NCBI GenBank assembly: GCA_030323885.1
Contig: CM059193.1
Span: 73,135,543 to 73,199,542 of the forward strand
Reading direction: 5' to 3'
DNA: 64,000 bases
DNA from: Branchipolynoe longqiensis
Taxonomy: Eukaryota > Annelida > Polychaeta > Phyllodocida > Polynoidae
Positions within the stretch are counted from its first letter, which is position 1; the number at the start of each line of letters is the position of its first letter. Below, piece after piece: positions 1 to 10,609 of the stretch. The position numbers were made by a program, and so were the translations under genes. The notes beneath the pieces were generated by a model. That model saw only the letters and a program-made list of their open reading frames with translations. It was not told the origin of the DNA and searched no databases.

Positions 1-35
1 GAACAGGGCAGTGCTTAGATATCACCAGAAGGAAT

Positions 36-200
36 ATTAAAGACTTATTAGTACTAAGAAAGATCATAACAACATAATGAATGAAAAGGCATTAAAGACT
101 TATTAGTACTAAGAAAGATCATACCAACATAATGAATGAAAAGGCATTAAAGACTTATTAGTACTAAGAAAGATCATACCAACATAATGAATGAAAAGGC
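36..200. repeat. 55 bp tandem repeat, three units
   Basis: Three head-to-tail copies of a 55 bp AT-rich unit begin at 36, 91 and 146. They are nearly identical (one base differs between unit 1 and the others), so the array is young or homogenised. No coding potential is seen. Confidence 0.95.
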
Positions 201-1286
201 AGAGTCAAAATATATTTGAGTTTTTTTTAATTGTATTTGTAGAAATCTGCAAATTGATAAATCATCTTTGCCACAGATATTTTAATAATTTCAAATCAAC
301 AAACATAAAATAGATGTCAGTTTCGCCAAGACACTTTCTCATCCCCTAGTATCACTATAATAAGTCACCTTGTGTAAAATAGGATAGGCATCTCTTGGAT
401 TCCTCAGTCATCCTATTATTTTAAATGATAGGTAAAGTTGCATAATCCGATGAAAGCATTCGTTTCAAAATCGAAAACATTTATTTAGAATTGATAACTA
501 ACTTACTGGAGCACTCATTCCCCCTTTGTCCCAATTCTGAAGATTTTGCCCTTTAGGAACATAACAATATTTGCTGGAGCAATATGACCTCTTTACTGAC
601 CTCATTAATACAGCAATGACATTGCACTTCACTTCAACAGATCTGCACACAAACACCACCGTACATACTTACATTTCAAATAACACAAAAATTAGTCAAT
701 TAATATAAAATGACTCCAAGTTAACGGAGAGTAGGCCAACATAATATACTAAAACTAAATAATGTGATAAACATTCCAAATTCAACGGATTATGCAACTT
801 TAAATATCCCCCACCCCTATCCTTGTAGGCCCTATCCATGTAGGCCCTATCCTTTACTGGCAGCACCAATAAAACCAAAACGTAATACTACAATAGTATA
901 CATTCTCATTCACACCAGCTAGTCTCAACTTATATACCTGAGAATAATAATTAGTGTGTGTAGTGTTACTTTGGGGGCATGATAACACCAATTTATCAGC
1001 TATTTACAAGTTCGTGGTTCATACTATGTACAAGGGTACCTACCCTATTGTTGCTGGCTTCTCCAAACATACTCTCAGCTTTCAATACCCGTGTAAAAAT
1101 AATGCAATCACAGTCACCACGCAAGCACTAGAAGCCACGTCGTGCACAAAGGTGCTGCATGGATAATATGGACATATTTACAATTTACAACAAAATCTTT
1201 CATTCTGAATTATCAAACAACATATTACAGCTCCTTTGAAGTTTGAGTGTCATATATAAATAAGACTTTTTTCTTCGATGCTAATG
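201..1286. other. AT-rich intergenic DNA, no gene seen
   Basis: Open frames here are short and compositionally random. At about 435-500 there is one end of the TTAA-flanked MITE family (AGTTGCATAATCCGATG start), without a matching second end. Nothing else is recognised. Confidence 0.6.
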
Positions 1287-1408
1287 ATCATCATCATCAG
1301 GCTGTCGGTCGTGATGCGTCAAAGACTGCTTTCATTACTTGACTGCCGCTCTCCATTTAGCTCTCTGCTGTGAGAGTGATGTCCATGAGTCGGTCTTAAT
1401 GTCTTTGT
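1287..1408 (-). mobile_element. LINE 3' end fragment
   Basis: The reverse complement closely matches the 3' terminus of the LINE at 30223-31734 (its bases about 31615-31734), including the ATG/ATC trinucleotide tail, which here reads as (atc)n at 1287-1298. It is an extremely 5'-truncated insertion of the same family, with several mismatches, so it is older than or diverged from the 30 kb copy. Confidence 0.8.
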
Positions 1409-2859
1409 TGACACTAATGATGATGGTTGATTATATATAATGTATATTATATATACTATATATATACAAAATATATAATGTATCATTATTATATCTATTA
1501 TAGATATCGTTTTGGTTAGAGTGGCTTGATTATTGTAATATATTTATTTCCCCACCAGCAATTGTCATAATTGTGCGCCAACATGAGCAAGCATCTAAAG
1601 CTTTACAAGGGTTAGAATGATATCCTTGTCTTTAATAATTAGTACATTTGGCCAACCACAGCTTCGCAACGGGACTAGTTATTCAAATCATACACATGGC
1701 AGGTGTGCACACACAAGTCTTTGAGCAATGAATAAACATAACAGTACAGGTGGTACATTCACGTGTGTGTCTGGAGTACATTTTGGATGTGTTGTGGTTG
1801 TGGTTGGGGTGGGGGGGTTGTCTAAAAAGGGGAGTGGGGGTGAAGTGATCAAATCCAATTACCGATGCAAGCATCATTTTGTTCTCAGGAGATTCTCGCC
1901 TGGTAATCTAACTATGGGGGGCACAGCTGTGTGTAATCTGAACAACTGAGAACTAACTGTTTCCCATTTAGTGTAGCATGCATTATGAGGTGGTAAAGCA
2001 CTGCATGTACTATGGTGTTATATATATATATATATACAAACTTTTGTAAAAAGCCAATCATGATCACCCTGGTCTGCCTCCAGCACAAATTCAGATTCCA
2101 CGTACTAGTAACACTACTACTAATATTAATAATAGCAATACTAATAGGGCAGCCATAGCATGACAATTCTTTCTTCTTTTACATGCCTCCTACAAAAAAA
2201 AACCCATCTTAATTAAGCAGGCTTATGTTGTATCCAGGCTAAGGTGCCAATTAACGGTGAGGTGTATTAAGCAAGATGGCAATGCAATACATCAATAACT
2301 TATCAAAGTTCCACACACCTGAGTACATTCCTTCATCCTTCCAATTTGTCATGATCAACATTCAAACCTCCTCTTTTTTTTACGGCTCACAATTCACACT
2401 TCATTGGTCTTCACACTCATTTCTTTTGGAATTACTCACTAATCTATATATATATATCTGAGGGGGCCCCCTTTGTTGACACTAATGAGCGGGAGAGGGT
2501 TGGGGGGGGGGGGGGAGGAGGGGGGTTGGTAATAGTACACCAAGTGCATTGAAGGCATCATTAGGCCAGCCCATGTCATGCCTACAGCACCGTCGAAAAG
2601 CATACACTCTCCCCATTTCCCAGCTGTACAAATTATATCTAAAAAAATATATTATAATAACAATAAAAAAAAGATATTCTACAAAAGCAACTTGCACCTG
2701 ATCACACCAAGCACCTCAGGGCGTCTTTTGAAGACCCTCCCTCGGGTAACTGCTAAAATAAATAATTATATACCACTTTTTAAATGGGGACAGTTTGTGT
2801 ACCTACTAGTCCGGTCCCCTTTTGTCCCTGTGGATTTCGCTATCTCCCTCTCAGCCTTT
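1409..2859. other. intergenic DNA with microsatellites, no gene seen
   Basis: Contains TA-rich stretches near 1430-1510 and 2020-2036, GT/G-rich tracts near 1765-1850, and a G-run near 2500-2525. I see no coding exon with plausible splice sites. Confidence 0.55.
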
Positions 2860-3260
2860 CTTTCTCCTTTTCTGGTTCATTTCCATTCTTTCTTTCATTC
2901 ATTCTTTCTGCTTCTTTCCATTTTTCCATTGATTTTGTCTGCTTCTTTCCATTTTTCCATTGATTTTGTCTGCTTCTTTCCATTTTTCCATTGATTTTGT
3001 CTACTTCTTTCCATTTCTCTTTATTTTTCTCTCACTCTTTCCATTTCTCTTTCCTTTTCTCTCACTCTTTCCTTTTCTCTCACTCTTTCCTTTTCTCTCA
3101 CTCTTTCCTTTTCTTTCACTTTCTTTTTCTCTCACTCTTTCCTTTTCTCTCAAGTCTCACTGCCTTTCTTTTCTCTTCCTTCCTTTCTGCATCTCTCTTA
3201 CTCTCCATCCCTTTCTTTTCACCTCTTTCCACCTTTAATTCTCTCCCTTCCTTTCTCTCC
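2860..3260. repeat. pyrimidine tract with 31 bp minisatellite
   Basis: A 400 bp stretch that is almost pure C+T on the plus strand. At 2908-3000 a 31 bp unit (CTGCTTCTTTCCATTTTTCC plus 11 more bases) is repeated three times; it then decays into TTTCTCTCACTC-type units. Long open frames rich in Phe, Ser and Leu are by-products of composition. Such polypurine/polypyrimidine tracts can form triplex DNA. Confidence 0.85.
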
Positions 3261-3719
3261 TAGCCATTCTGTCTCTTTTTCACTTTCACCATCCCTTTTA
3301 CATGCCTGACATTCTCCCCCCCCCCTTCTCTAACACCCGTATAATATACTACGGGGCTCCCAATGTGAAAAAATATACACCCACTAAAAATGATGTGCAT
3401 CTGCCGCTACTCCGCTCCTTACCAATGGTCCATCAACGTGTGTGTACAAGTGTAGCTATCTAACCACGCATGCGTCATATGCAAAATAGCATTGGAATGT
3501 GCAGAAACAGTCAAACACACACTACCCAGATGACAGTGGTGCATGTACCTACACTTAACATTGGCACAGGTTCACAACAACACACTAATTGCGCATGCGC
3601 TTGACGATACTATCCAATCACAATCGCCTCCTCTGTTCATGTCACGTGACATATGATGCAGCCACAGTAAGTGGGCTGTTGTCAGGACTCCGCTTAGGGC
3701 GGGACCAGTGTCCCTTTAA

Positions 3720-4059
3720 AGTTGCGTAGACCGATGGTTTTGAATTTCTGTATTTTTTCTGAGGTAAATATACTAGATCGATCACTAGTATCTACTTTAC
3801 ATTAGTTATCTTTATTTTAAATGGTAAACTTTTGAGATATTTTGAGTGCAAACATGGAAAATTAGTTTTGGCAAGCTTGCCAAAACTCTGACACCATAGA
3901 CTTCTGCAGTAACAGGTTCTGTTAAATTGACTCAGTATTGCCTTCTACGCAGAAACAAATGCTTAATAAGGGCATCAGTATCTAACTTAGATATGTAAAA
4001 TCAAATATAGACAATTGGTTTGGTTTTGAAAATTTGATATTCCATCGGACTATGCAGCT
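3720..4059. mobile_element. TTAA-flanked MITE, copy 1
   Basis: A 340 bp non-coding element with inverted ends (AGTTGCGTAGACCGATGG at left; CATCGGACTATGCAGCT at right), preceded by TTAA and followed by CTAA. It belongs to a family with about a dozen copies in this window. The TTAA target suggests a piggyBac-like or Harbinger-like mobilising enzyme; the superfamily is inference because no transposase is present. Confidence 0.85.
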
Positions 4060-4230
4060 CTAATAATAAGGTAGCATTTCGGTACATCATATTGACAGCA
4101 ATAACCAAATGGTGGCTTTAGTACTACCCCACCCTCTCTCTCTCTCCCCCACCTCTCTCTCTCTCTCTAACTAATTGTCTACATCATGTAGTAGTATTAT
4201 GGCATACATTGCTGTATCAGCATATTACAT

Positions 4231-4473
4231 TTATACAACGTGTAAGAGACTGAGGGAGGAGAGAGCGGGGTGGATGGGACTAACAACAACAATAATATCA
4301 GGTGAGATAAAGGCCTCACCACAGTTCATTTCAAACTCCAACACAAGTTTAGTTTTGTCTACCCACCCCTCCACCTCTCCCGTAGTAACAGTTCTTGTCA
4401 AACTCGAAGGCCATGTGTGCAGGATTTTATCCTCATGCACAAATTCAAAGTCCCATTCAGATTGTAATTTAGA
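4231..4473 (-). CDS. candidate unassigned exon, weak
   Basis: An 80-codon open stretch on the minus strand between two MITEs whose conceptual peptide looks less random than its surroundings: mixed charged and hydrophobic residues with segments such as EVEGWVDKTKLVLEFEMN. I could not find a good acceptor in frame near its 5' end, because a TGA lies immediately upstream of 4473 and the nearest AG dinucleotides fall before it. Its strand matches the host gene at 6570-12626, so it could be a downstream exon, a pseudo-exon or chance. No family recognised. Confidence 0.2.
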   Translation of the reverse strand, partial: SKLQSEWDFEFVHEDKILHTWPSSLTRTVTTGEVEGWVDKTKLVLEFEMNCGEAFISPDIIVVVSPIHPALSSLSLLHVV

Positions 4474-4713
4474 TCAGCTATGCGATACAATCACTGCAAC
4501 TAAGAATTTGGGGGCCGACAGTTGAGGTTGGCGGAGGAGTGGATGGGGGGGGGGGGGGGTCGAGGAGAGGGCAGTACCATCTTCCCTCTTGGGCTAAGAA
4601 AATAATAAAAACACAACTTGTATTCAGACTAATTCATGGTCTGTGGCATCATAGCACATTTAGTTGCGTTGATGAATAAATATCGCAAAAAAAGCTCTCC
4701 ATCAATTAATTAA

Positions 4714-5012
4714 AGTTGCATAGTCCGGTGGTTTTGAATTTCTGTCTTTTTTCTGAGCTAAATATATTAGATCGATCAGTAGTAATAGTATCTACTTTAC
4801 ATTAGTTCAAAGTTACTTTTATTTTAAATACAAACATGGAAAATTAGTCTTGGCATAGACTTCTGCAGTAATAGGTTCTGTTAAATTGACTCAGTATTGC
4901 CTTCTATGCAGAAACAAATGCTTAATAAGTGCATCAGTATCTAAGTTAGACATATCAAATCAAATCTAGATGTTTGGCTTTGAAAATTTGATATTTCATT
5001 GGACTATGCAGC
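4714..5012. mobile_element. TTAA-flanked MITE, copy 2
   Basis: A 299 bp member of the same family as 3720-4059, flanked by TTAA on both sides (4710-4713 and 5013-5016). Ends are AGTTGCATAGTCCGGTGG and TTGGACTATGCAGCT. Confidence 0.9.
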
Positions 5013-5263
5013 TTTAATTAACCAACCAATTTAAGCAATCAAAATTCAAATGGCTTTCTGGATTTAAATAAACAGTCTTGGAGTAGAAAATACCTCGTTG
5101 CCACATCATCACTACTTATTGCCATTGCTACTAGTATTACCCGGTAGTCTCCTCCCGAGACTATCGCCAAGATACAGATCACGTGGTTCGCCACAAGTAT
5201 ATAGGTCACCATGAGACGCTACTACAGTCCATTTCTTAGCGTTGACAACAGCAGCGTCTGGAA

Positions 5264-5460
5264 TCCTCTGTCCTGGCACCTGGGATCCTCTGTCCTGGCA
5301 CCTGGAATCCTCTCTCCTGGCACCCGGGCGCTGTCTGCCGAAGGAGCCGGGCCGCGCATGCCCAGAGTTAAGGTAAGCAGCGCCAGCGCCGGCAGCTCGC
5401 GGAACCAGCTTCGACAGGGTCACGTGGCCTCGCCGGGTGGGCGCGTAGCTAGTTACTGCT
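5264..5460 (+). promoter_or_regulatory. GC/CpG-rich segment with 22-23 bp repeat
   Basis: A locally GC-rich island in AT-rich surroundings. It begins with three near-identical units around CCTGGCACCTGG (5264-5332), followed by CpG-dense sequence with a CACGTG E-box at about 5422. A good splice donor context (AAG|GTAAGC) occurs near 5370, shortly after an ATG, so a short first exon on the plus strand is possible, but no downstream exon was found. Called only as promoter-like composition. Confidence 0.25.
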
Positions 5461-5631
5461 GAGAACCAGCAAAGAGTTTGTGGGAGTGTTTTAAGTCCCT
5501 CAGTCTGAAAGACACACAAGGAAGGCGGAGAGCGATGATTAAAAGATATAGTTTGTATGGTGTAGGGGTGGGTTGGAAGTTGGCGTGTTCAAAATCAAAT
5601 GGGGATTGTTGAATCTGGGGGATGGGTCTTT

Positions 5632-6206
5632 AGCCGTGTTCACACCCACAACTTTAGGCCGAACTAGATGAGGCGAACTAGATGCGGCGAACTAGTGTCG
5701 TGTCCACACACGGAGCGGATTAAGGCGGAAATTGATATCTGCGCATGAGCAAGTCCAGACTAACCAGCGCCATTTTGGGTTCGTCGACGCCGGCACGAGA
5801 GAGTGTGGGTTCGACCTAGATATGTAATGACTGAATCGTATTGGTTTGGAACGGTCAAAACTTCTGCTGGGCAGTGAAACCCTAAAAATAAATGATGAAA
5901 AAAATATATGTGCACCTCTAGCAGGTTCATAGACCAAATTTACCGAAAAGTCAACAAACTAAGGTCTCGACTGTGACGTCCTTAATCCGCCTCATCTAAA
6001 CCGCTACCGTCCACACAGGCACTATGGGTCGACTCAAGCTAGTTCGCTTCATTTAAACCACCACGCGAGGCGAACTAGATGAGGCGAACTACATGAGGTG
6101 ACTCAGCCCTAATCCGCCTCAACATCGGGTTCACACGACCAATGTGAGCCGACTTAGATTAGGCGCACTAGATGAGGCGAGTTAACGCCCAGGTGTGAAC
6201 ACGGCT
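5632..6206. mobile_element. TIR element with AGCCGTGTTCACA ends
   Basis: A 575 bp element with terminal inverted repeats (AGCCGTGTTCACAC and GTGTGAACACGGCT). Subterminal regions contain many copies of GCGAACTAGATGAGG-like motifs. It has no transposase. A related copy lies at 17568-18161, where the target duplication is TTA. Confidence 0.85.
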
Positions 6207-6569
6207 TTAAATGGATTAGGGTTATTAATGTCTACAAGTATTTCTAATCCATATATATACATATAATTGTGCATTCATACATTTTATTACAAATCCTACT
6301 AAGAATAAGATCAGAAAATATTTTGCGAATAAAAGATCTGATATGCCTGATTACACTATTGAATACATATAATTGTGCATACATACATTTCTTTTACAAT
6401 TCATACTAAAATCAGATAATATTTTGTGAATATAAGATCTGATAAGCCTGATTACACTACCGAATACAGGAACAGTAGTCGTTGCTATGTTAGTTATATA
6501 GAACACAAACTGGCATGGTTAGAAGCAATACTAAAAATTACCTGTCAGTGGGTCGATGTGGACCTCTCC

Positions 6570-7567
6570 TTAGGGTGTACTACTCCTCAGGTGACCCCGC
6601 TGTTCCAGCTTGGACCGCTTCGCCATGACAATGTCATTTTCGGCAGAGTTTTTCCGTTCTGTTAGAATGCCAGAAGATGAGCATGGTGATGACGATGCGG
6701 ATGACGACGCGGACGTGGAAGAAACTGCCCCAGCGGTCTCACTGCCTACCGCCTCACTATGCACCATAGCAACAGCAGCGCATGAGTCATCTCCACTCGA
6801 ACCAGCCACCATGCCGTCCTCCGGCTCCTCTTCATTGTCACTCTCCTTAATGTTCTCTAGTGGGATCGCCCTGGTGACCTGATCAAGGACGATGTCGAGG
6901 ATCGCTTTGCACGAGTCCACCTCGTTGACATTCTCGCACTCGTCGCGCGGCACCTGGTACTCCACGTCCAGACACTCTTCCCAGTCATCGTGGAGCTTCT
7001 CCTTGACAATGCACGAGTCCTCCAAGATCAACTTGCACCGGGTCTTTGGGTGGTACTCAACCACCTCAACGACTTCCTTAAAGGTGGCATGCTTCTTTTC
7101 ACTGGTCGGCGAGTTGGTGGCTGACGCCGCCTGCTGCTGCTCGCGTTCCCGGCATTCTTCGAAGGAGTGGTGCTTCTTCAGGATGGTGTGCCCAGTGACA
7201 GTGTATGGCAGGGGGCGTTCTTCGAGTGAGTGCGACTTCTCGAGCAAGTACTGCTTCTCCCAGAAGCCCGGGTTGTACTTGCGGACAACGTGGGGGTTGA
7301 TGTACTCCTCACCTTCAGCCTTGTCGTCACGGACAACCCTCATGAAGCGACGCTTGGGTGGTGCCCCGGGAGAGCTCTTCGGGGATGTCCTCGGTGAGGT
7401 GCTCGGGGACTGGCGTGGACTGCGACCAGTCTTCATGTTGGAGTCGGACTTGCTGCGAAAGAGCTTGCCGAGTAGTGACATCTTGGTGCCCTGTCCAATT
7501 TGGGCGAGGTCGAAGGAAGTGGCCCGGCTCCTGAAGTCAAAGCAGTTCGCCATCTTCACCTTCAACC
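6570..7567 (-). CDS. host gene, exon 2 (main coding exon), unknown family
   Basis: The largest credible host coding exon. The acceptor is a pyrimidine-rich tract ending in CAG at 7570-7568, and the exon begins GG, completing the phase-1 codon left by exon 1 (12431-12626). It encodes about 332 residues. Early residues MANCFDFRSR precede a Ser/Pro-rich basic stretch (SPRQSPSTSPRTSPKSSP), then a folded-looking middle part with KYNPGFWEKQYLLEKSHSLE and a related KKHHSFEECRE segment, acidic blocks, and a Ser/Ala-rich tail ending RSSTP. Low complexity and no membrane segment suggest a soluble, partly disordered scaffold or regulatory protein; this is inference. The frame stops at TAA (6572-6570), yet it stays open for nine more codons and then meets a consensus donor CAG|GTAATT (exon base 6542, GT at 6541-6540). 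The codon use is GC-rich compared with the AT-rich flanks. Family not recognised. Confidence 0.8.
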
Positions 7568-7803
7568 CTGGATTCAGGAGAGAAAGAAGAGTACAGAGGG
7601 TTACTGGGGTAGTTGGTTATGTATAGCTAGCAATACATATAAATCTCAAATAATATATGATAATACGTATATATAAATTTCAAACGGTGTATCTAAAATA
7701 GCATATACATATACAGTAATAAATAATAATCGACCTCATACCGAAGATTTATACCCGTATATATCCATATACCAGCTATAACTTTCAGATAATATATATA
7801 TAT

Positions 7804-8040
7804 GAAGAGTTCAGGTGCAAAACCATGTAAATGCCAATCCAAAAATGGAGATAAACATTGGAATCAGACCTACAAAATTTTTTTTTTTTTATATTCCTAC
7901 TTTTTTGTTCATTGCTCCATAACCATATGATCATATGAAAAGTGGAATTAGTGAGAATTAAAATAATTTTCAGGGACAAATCTTTTATTTAAAGCAGATT
8001 TTTGGATTGGAATTTACGTGGTTTTGCGCCTGAACTCTTC
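7804..8040. mobile_element. MITE with GAAGAGTTCAGG ends
   Basis: A 237 bp element inserted in a TA microsatellite, with inverted ends GAAGAGTTCAGGTGCAAAAC and GTTTTGCGCCTGAACTCTTC. TA repeats on both sides make the target duplication TA-type but not countable. Relatives lie at about 18476-18660, 19881-20100 and 31735-31961. Confidence 0.9.
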
Positions 8041-8323
8041 ATATATATATATATATACATCTTTTCATATTATTAGTCTTCCCGATTTTTATGTATATTT
8101 GCAAAACAGCCAACATATACAATCTAAAGTAATATATATCTGCATAAATTTAATAGTTGTTTGTTAAAAGTCTTCTCTAAAATTAAAAATTGCTCTGAAA
8201 AGACTTAGTTAAAATATTTAACATAAAAAACAATGATTCTTTTATATGAATGCAAACTATTCGGATAAAAAAAAAACCTATCACATAGTAAATAGAGGCC
8301 GCCTTCTTCCCGGAAATCAAATA

Positions 8324-8499
8324 CAGTAAAACCTCTATACCGACCCCTCCACAGATCGACCACTCCCCTATACTGATTGCTTTATTTGGATCCCAACAAT
8401 AATATTGTAAGGATATTATAACTCTCTAAACCGACCACCTCCCTAAATGGACCACTTAAAGTCGGTCCCATGGTCGGTCGGTTTAGAGAAGTTTTACTG
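8324..8499. mobile_element. pogo/Tc1-like MITE, copy 1
   Basis: A 176 bp element with TA target duplications (8322-8323 and 8500-8501) and inverted ends CAGTAAAACCTCTATACC and GAGAAGTTTTACTG. CAGT ends with a TA target fit pogo-like Tc1/mariner elements. Other copies: 8941-9717 (broken), 28677-28854, 43152-43345, 56770-56944, 57110-57826 (broken). Confidence 0.9.
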
Positions 8500-8952
8500 T
8501 ATACATTTTACTTATTTCATTTGGACGCAACATTCTGAATTTAATCATTAATTAAATGGCGTTGGTCATTCAAAGTTGACCTACTAATAGGAACAACTTT
8601 GTCAAATATTTAACTGCAAGGGTGTCGTCTGGATGGCTATCAAATGAAATGACAAGAAGGGCAAAGCTGTCCTTGTTTACTCCAGCTCGACATATTTGTT
8701 AGAATTGTTATCTAATTGCATTTGTGCTATAATAGTATAATGCCACCTTTTGAAAACAAGGCAATGGCAAGTATTGTATTATAATTTATATGTAACATAT
8801 ATTGTATGCAGTAAATATACAATACATAATCTAGAAAATATATGTAATATATAATAAATACATTAGGTATTGCGAGTACCTATTATATACATTCATGTAA
8901 TTATTATATATGTATGTATTATATATATTACATATACATTCAAACCTCTCTA

Positions 8953-9211
8953 AAGCTAAGATTCCTTGTATGCGGCATGCAAATAAGAATTGAAAAGCAT
9001 GTAAATGAATGGTGGTGCTTCAAAACGTCCGAATGCGAATGCAGCAACTGAATCGGTCCATGGTCCGATCGGTGTGGCATGCGAATGCTGCTGCATTTGC
9101 CATAGAAACCAATACTGTTCCTTTACAAATTAGGACGAAAACCCCCAACAAATGTTGCAAGGGACGTCACATATACGACATTCGCATGCCGCATATAAGG
9201 AATCTTAGCTT
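8953..9211. mobile_element. MITE inserted in the pogo-like MITE
   Basis: A 259 bp element with ends AAGCTAAGATTCCTTGTATG and CATATAAGGAATCTTAGCTT and TA on each side (8951-8952, 9212-9213). The subterminal GCATGC/GCATTCGC words link it to the element at 37897-38532. Confidence 0.85.
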
Positions 9212-9370
9212 TACTCGACCGACATTGGGACCGACTTGAAGTGGTCCATTTAGGGAGGTGGTCGGTTTTGGGAGTTAGAATATGGTTGCAATGGTATTGT
9301 CGGGACCCACATAAAGTGATCGATATAGAGGAGTGGTCGATCTGTGGAGGTGGTCGCTAAGGGAGGTTTT

Positions 9371-9697
9371 GGTTGTTTGTTGTTTTACATCCTAGCAACA
9401 TCTAAGGTCATATCAGGATGGGTACCGACTTGTGACAGTGTGCACTCGTGGCGACTTTATAGTGCTGCCCCACTAGAAGACAAGGCTGCCAGCACCATGA
9501 CCTGATATCCAACTCAGTCACATTATCCTGACACTGAGCCAACCAGTCCTTGCCCTATCCTAATAATGCCGAATGCCAGACTAGGAAGCAACAAGTATCA
9601 ATTTTTAAATCATTGGTTTGACTCGACCAGGATTCAAACCCACGGTCTACCAACACGGAAGACGGACGCTTTAATTCATTCGGCCATCCCGTCTGGT
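9371..9697 (-). mobile_element. SINE-A, full length with 14 bp target duplication
   Basis: A tRNA-derived SINE on the minus strand. Its head (GACGGGATGGCCGAATGAAT near 9695) carries a pol III A-box-like sequence and a B box (GGTTTGAATCC sense form), followed by a conserved body and a CAAA-rich tail. It is flanked by perfect 14 bp duplications CTAAGGGAGGTTTT (9357-9370 and 9698-9711), typical of LINE-mediated insertion. SINE-A is the most abundant repeat in the window. Confidence 0.95.
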
Positions 9698-9939
9698 CTA
9701 AGGGAGGTTTTACTATATATATAACAGGATTTGGTTATATATTCATATCATACTTCTATAAACAGCCTAGCCTGGATGTAGAAGAAGTAGACCAATGATC
9801 AATCGATTAATTATGTACATATCGTTTTTGCGGTTGGTGGTGCTGCTGACATACGCAGGTACCAAAACACGCCATGAGATGAATAATTCACCTAACACGT
9901 TTGCACGTATGATATGATGAACTATTTCATCAGGGTTAA

Positions 9940-10316
9940 AGCTGCATAGTCTGATGAAGCATCAAATTTTCAAAACCAAAAGAATTATCTAGAATTGATT
10001 CTACGTATCTAACTTAGACACTGGCGAACTTATTAAGCATTTGTTGCCGCATAGAAGGGGATTTACTGAGGCAATTTAGTAGAACCTGATACTGCTAAAT
10101 AAAGCTATGGTATCAGAGTTTTGGCGTGCTTGCCAAAACTAATTTTACATGTTAGTAGTTAATAGTACTTCAAATATCTCAAAACTTAGCCATTGAAAAT
10201 AAAAGATTACTTCAAACTAAAGTAAAGTAGATTATAACAACCAACTTAATACATACATATCTATAGATATATCAGGAAAGCAAATTTTTAATCCAAAAAC
10301 ATCGGACTACGCAACT
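9940..10316. mobile_element. TTAA-flanked MITE, copy 3
   Basis: Flanked by TTAA at 9936-9939 and 10317-10320; ends AGCTGCATAGTCTGATG and CATCGGACTACGCAACT. The interior has the family hallmark of an inverted TTTTGGC..GCCAAAA core near 10120-10140. Confidence 0.9.
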
Positions 10317-10399
10317 TTAACTCCAAAAGCGAAAATCACCGACAAGTGACATCACATTCACAGTCCTGCCATGTGTGATGAGACCACCATGGGCACATC

Positions 10400-10600
10400 A
10401 GGAGCAAAGGGCGGCTGTGGAGGTGGGAAGAGGGAAGGAGGGAAGGAAGAGGGAGGAGGGAAGTGGGGGATTTGTGAGAGGAGAGAAGCCTCAGAAGGGG
10501 GTGGGAAGAGGGAGGATGGAAGCGGTGGGTGGGGTGTAGCTGGAGTGACGGGTGAGGGAAGAGGAGGAGGAGAGGAGGAGGAGATGGAGGGGATAGATCC
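10400..10600 (+). repeat. purine-rich G-tract region
   Basis: About 200 bp of GGAGG/GAGG-type sequence with many runs of three or more G, giving a Gly/Glu/Arg-rich open frame that I treat as compositional. G-quadruplex or triplex formation is plausible. Confidence 0.7.
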
Positions 10601-10609
10601 GGTTATGTA

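Larger units (their letters stand above)
8941..9717. mobile_element. pogo-like MITE broken by two insertions
   Basis: Left part (8941-8952, degenerate TIR AAACCTCTCTAA) is separated from the body (9212-9370) by a second MITE, and the right TIR (9698-9717, GGGAGGTTTTACTA) is separated from the body by a SINE. The body reads as reverse complement of the consensus with the GTGGTCGGTTT-type motifs. Confidence 0.8.

Noticed and set aside
36..200. Possible CRISPR-like array of spaced repeats
   Set aside because: The units are contiguous and nearly identical with no variable spacers; the genome is animal.
2578..3263. Phe/Ser/Leu-rich frames resembling membrane segments
   Set aside because: They translate a TTTCTC simple-sequence tract; no exon signals.
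6892..7626. 244-codon plus-strand open frame
   Set aside because: Antisense shadow of host exon 2, whose strand is supported by splice sites and exon 1.
9650..9697. Functional tRNA gene in the SINE head
   Set aside because: A and B boxes are present, but stems do not pair as in a real tRNA and the sequence continues into SINE body; the same holds for other SINE heads.
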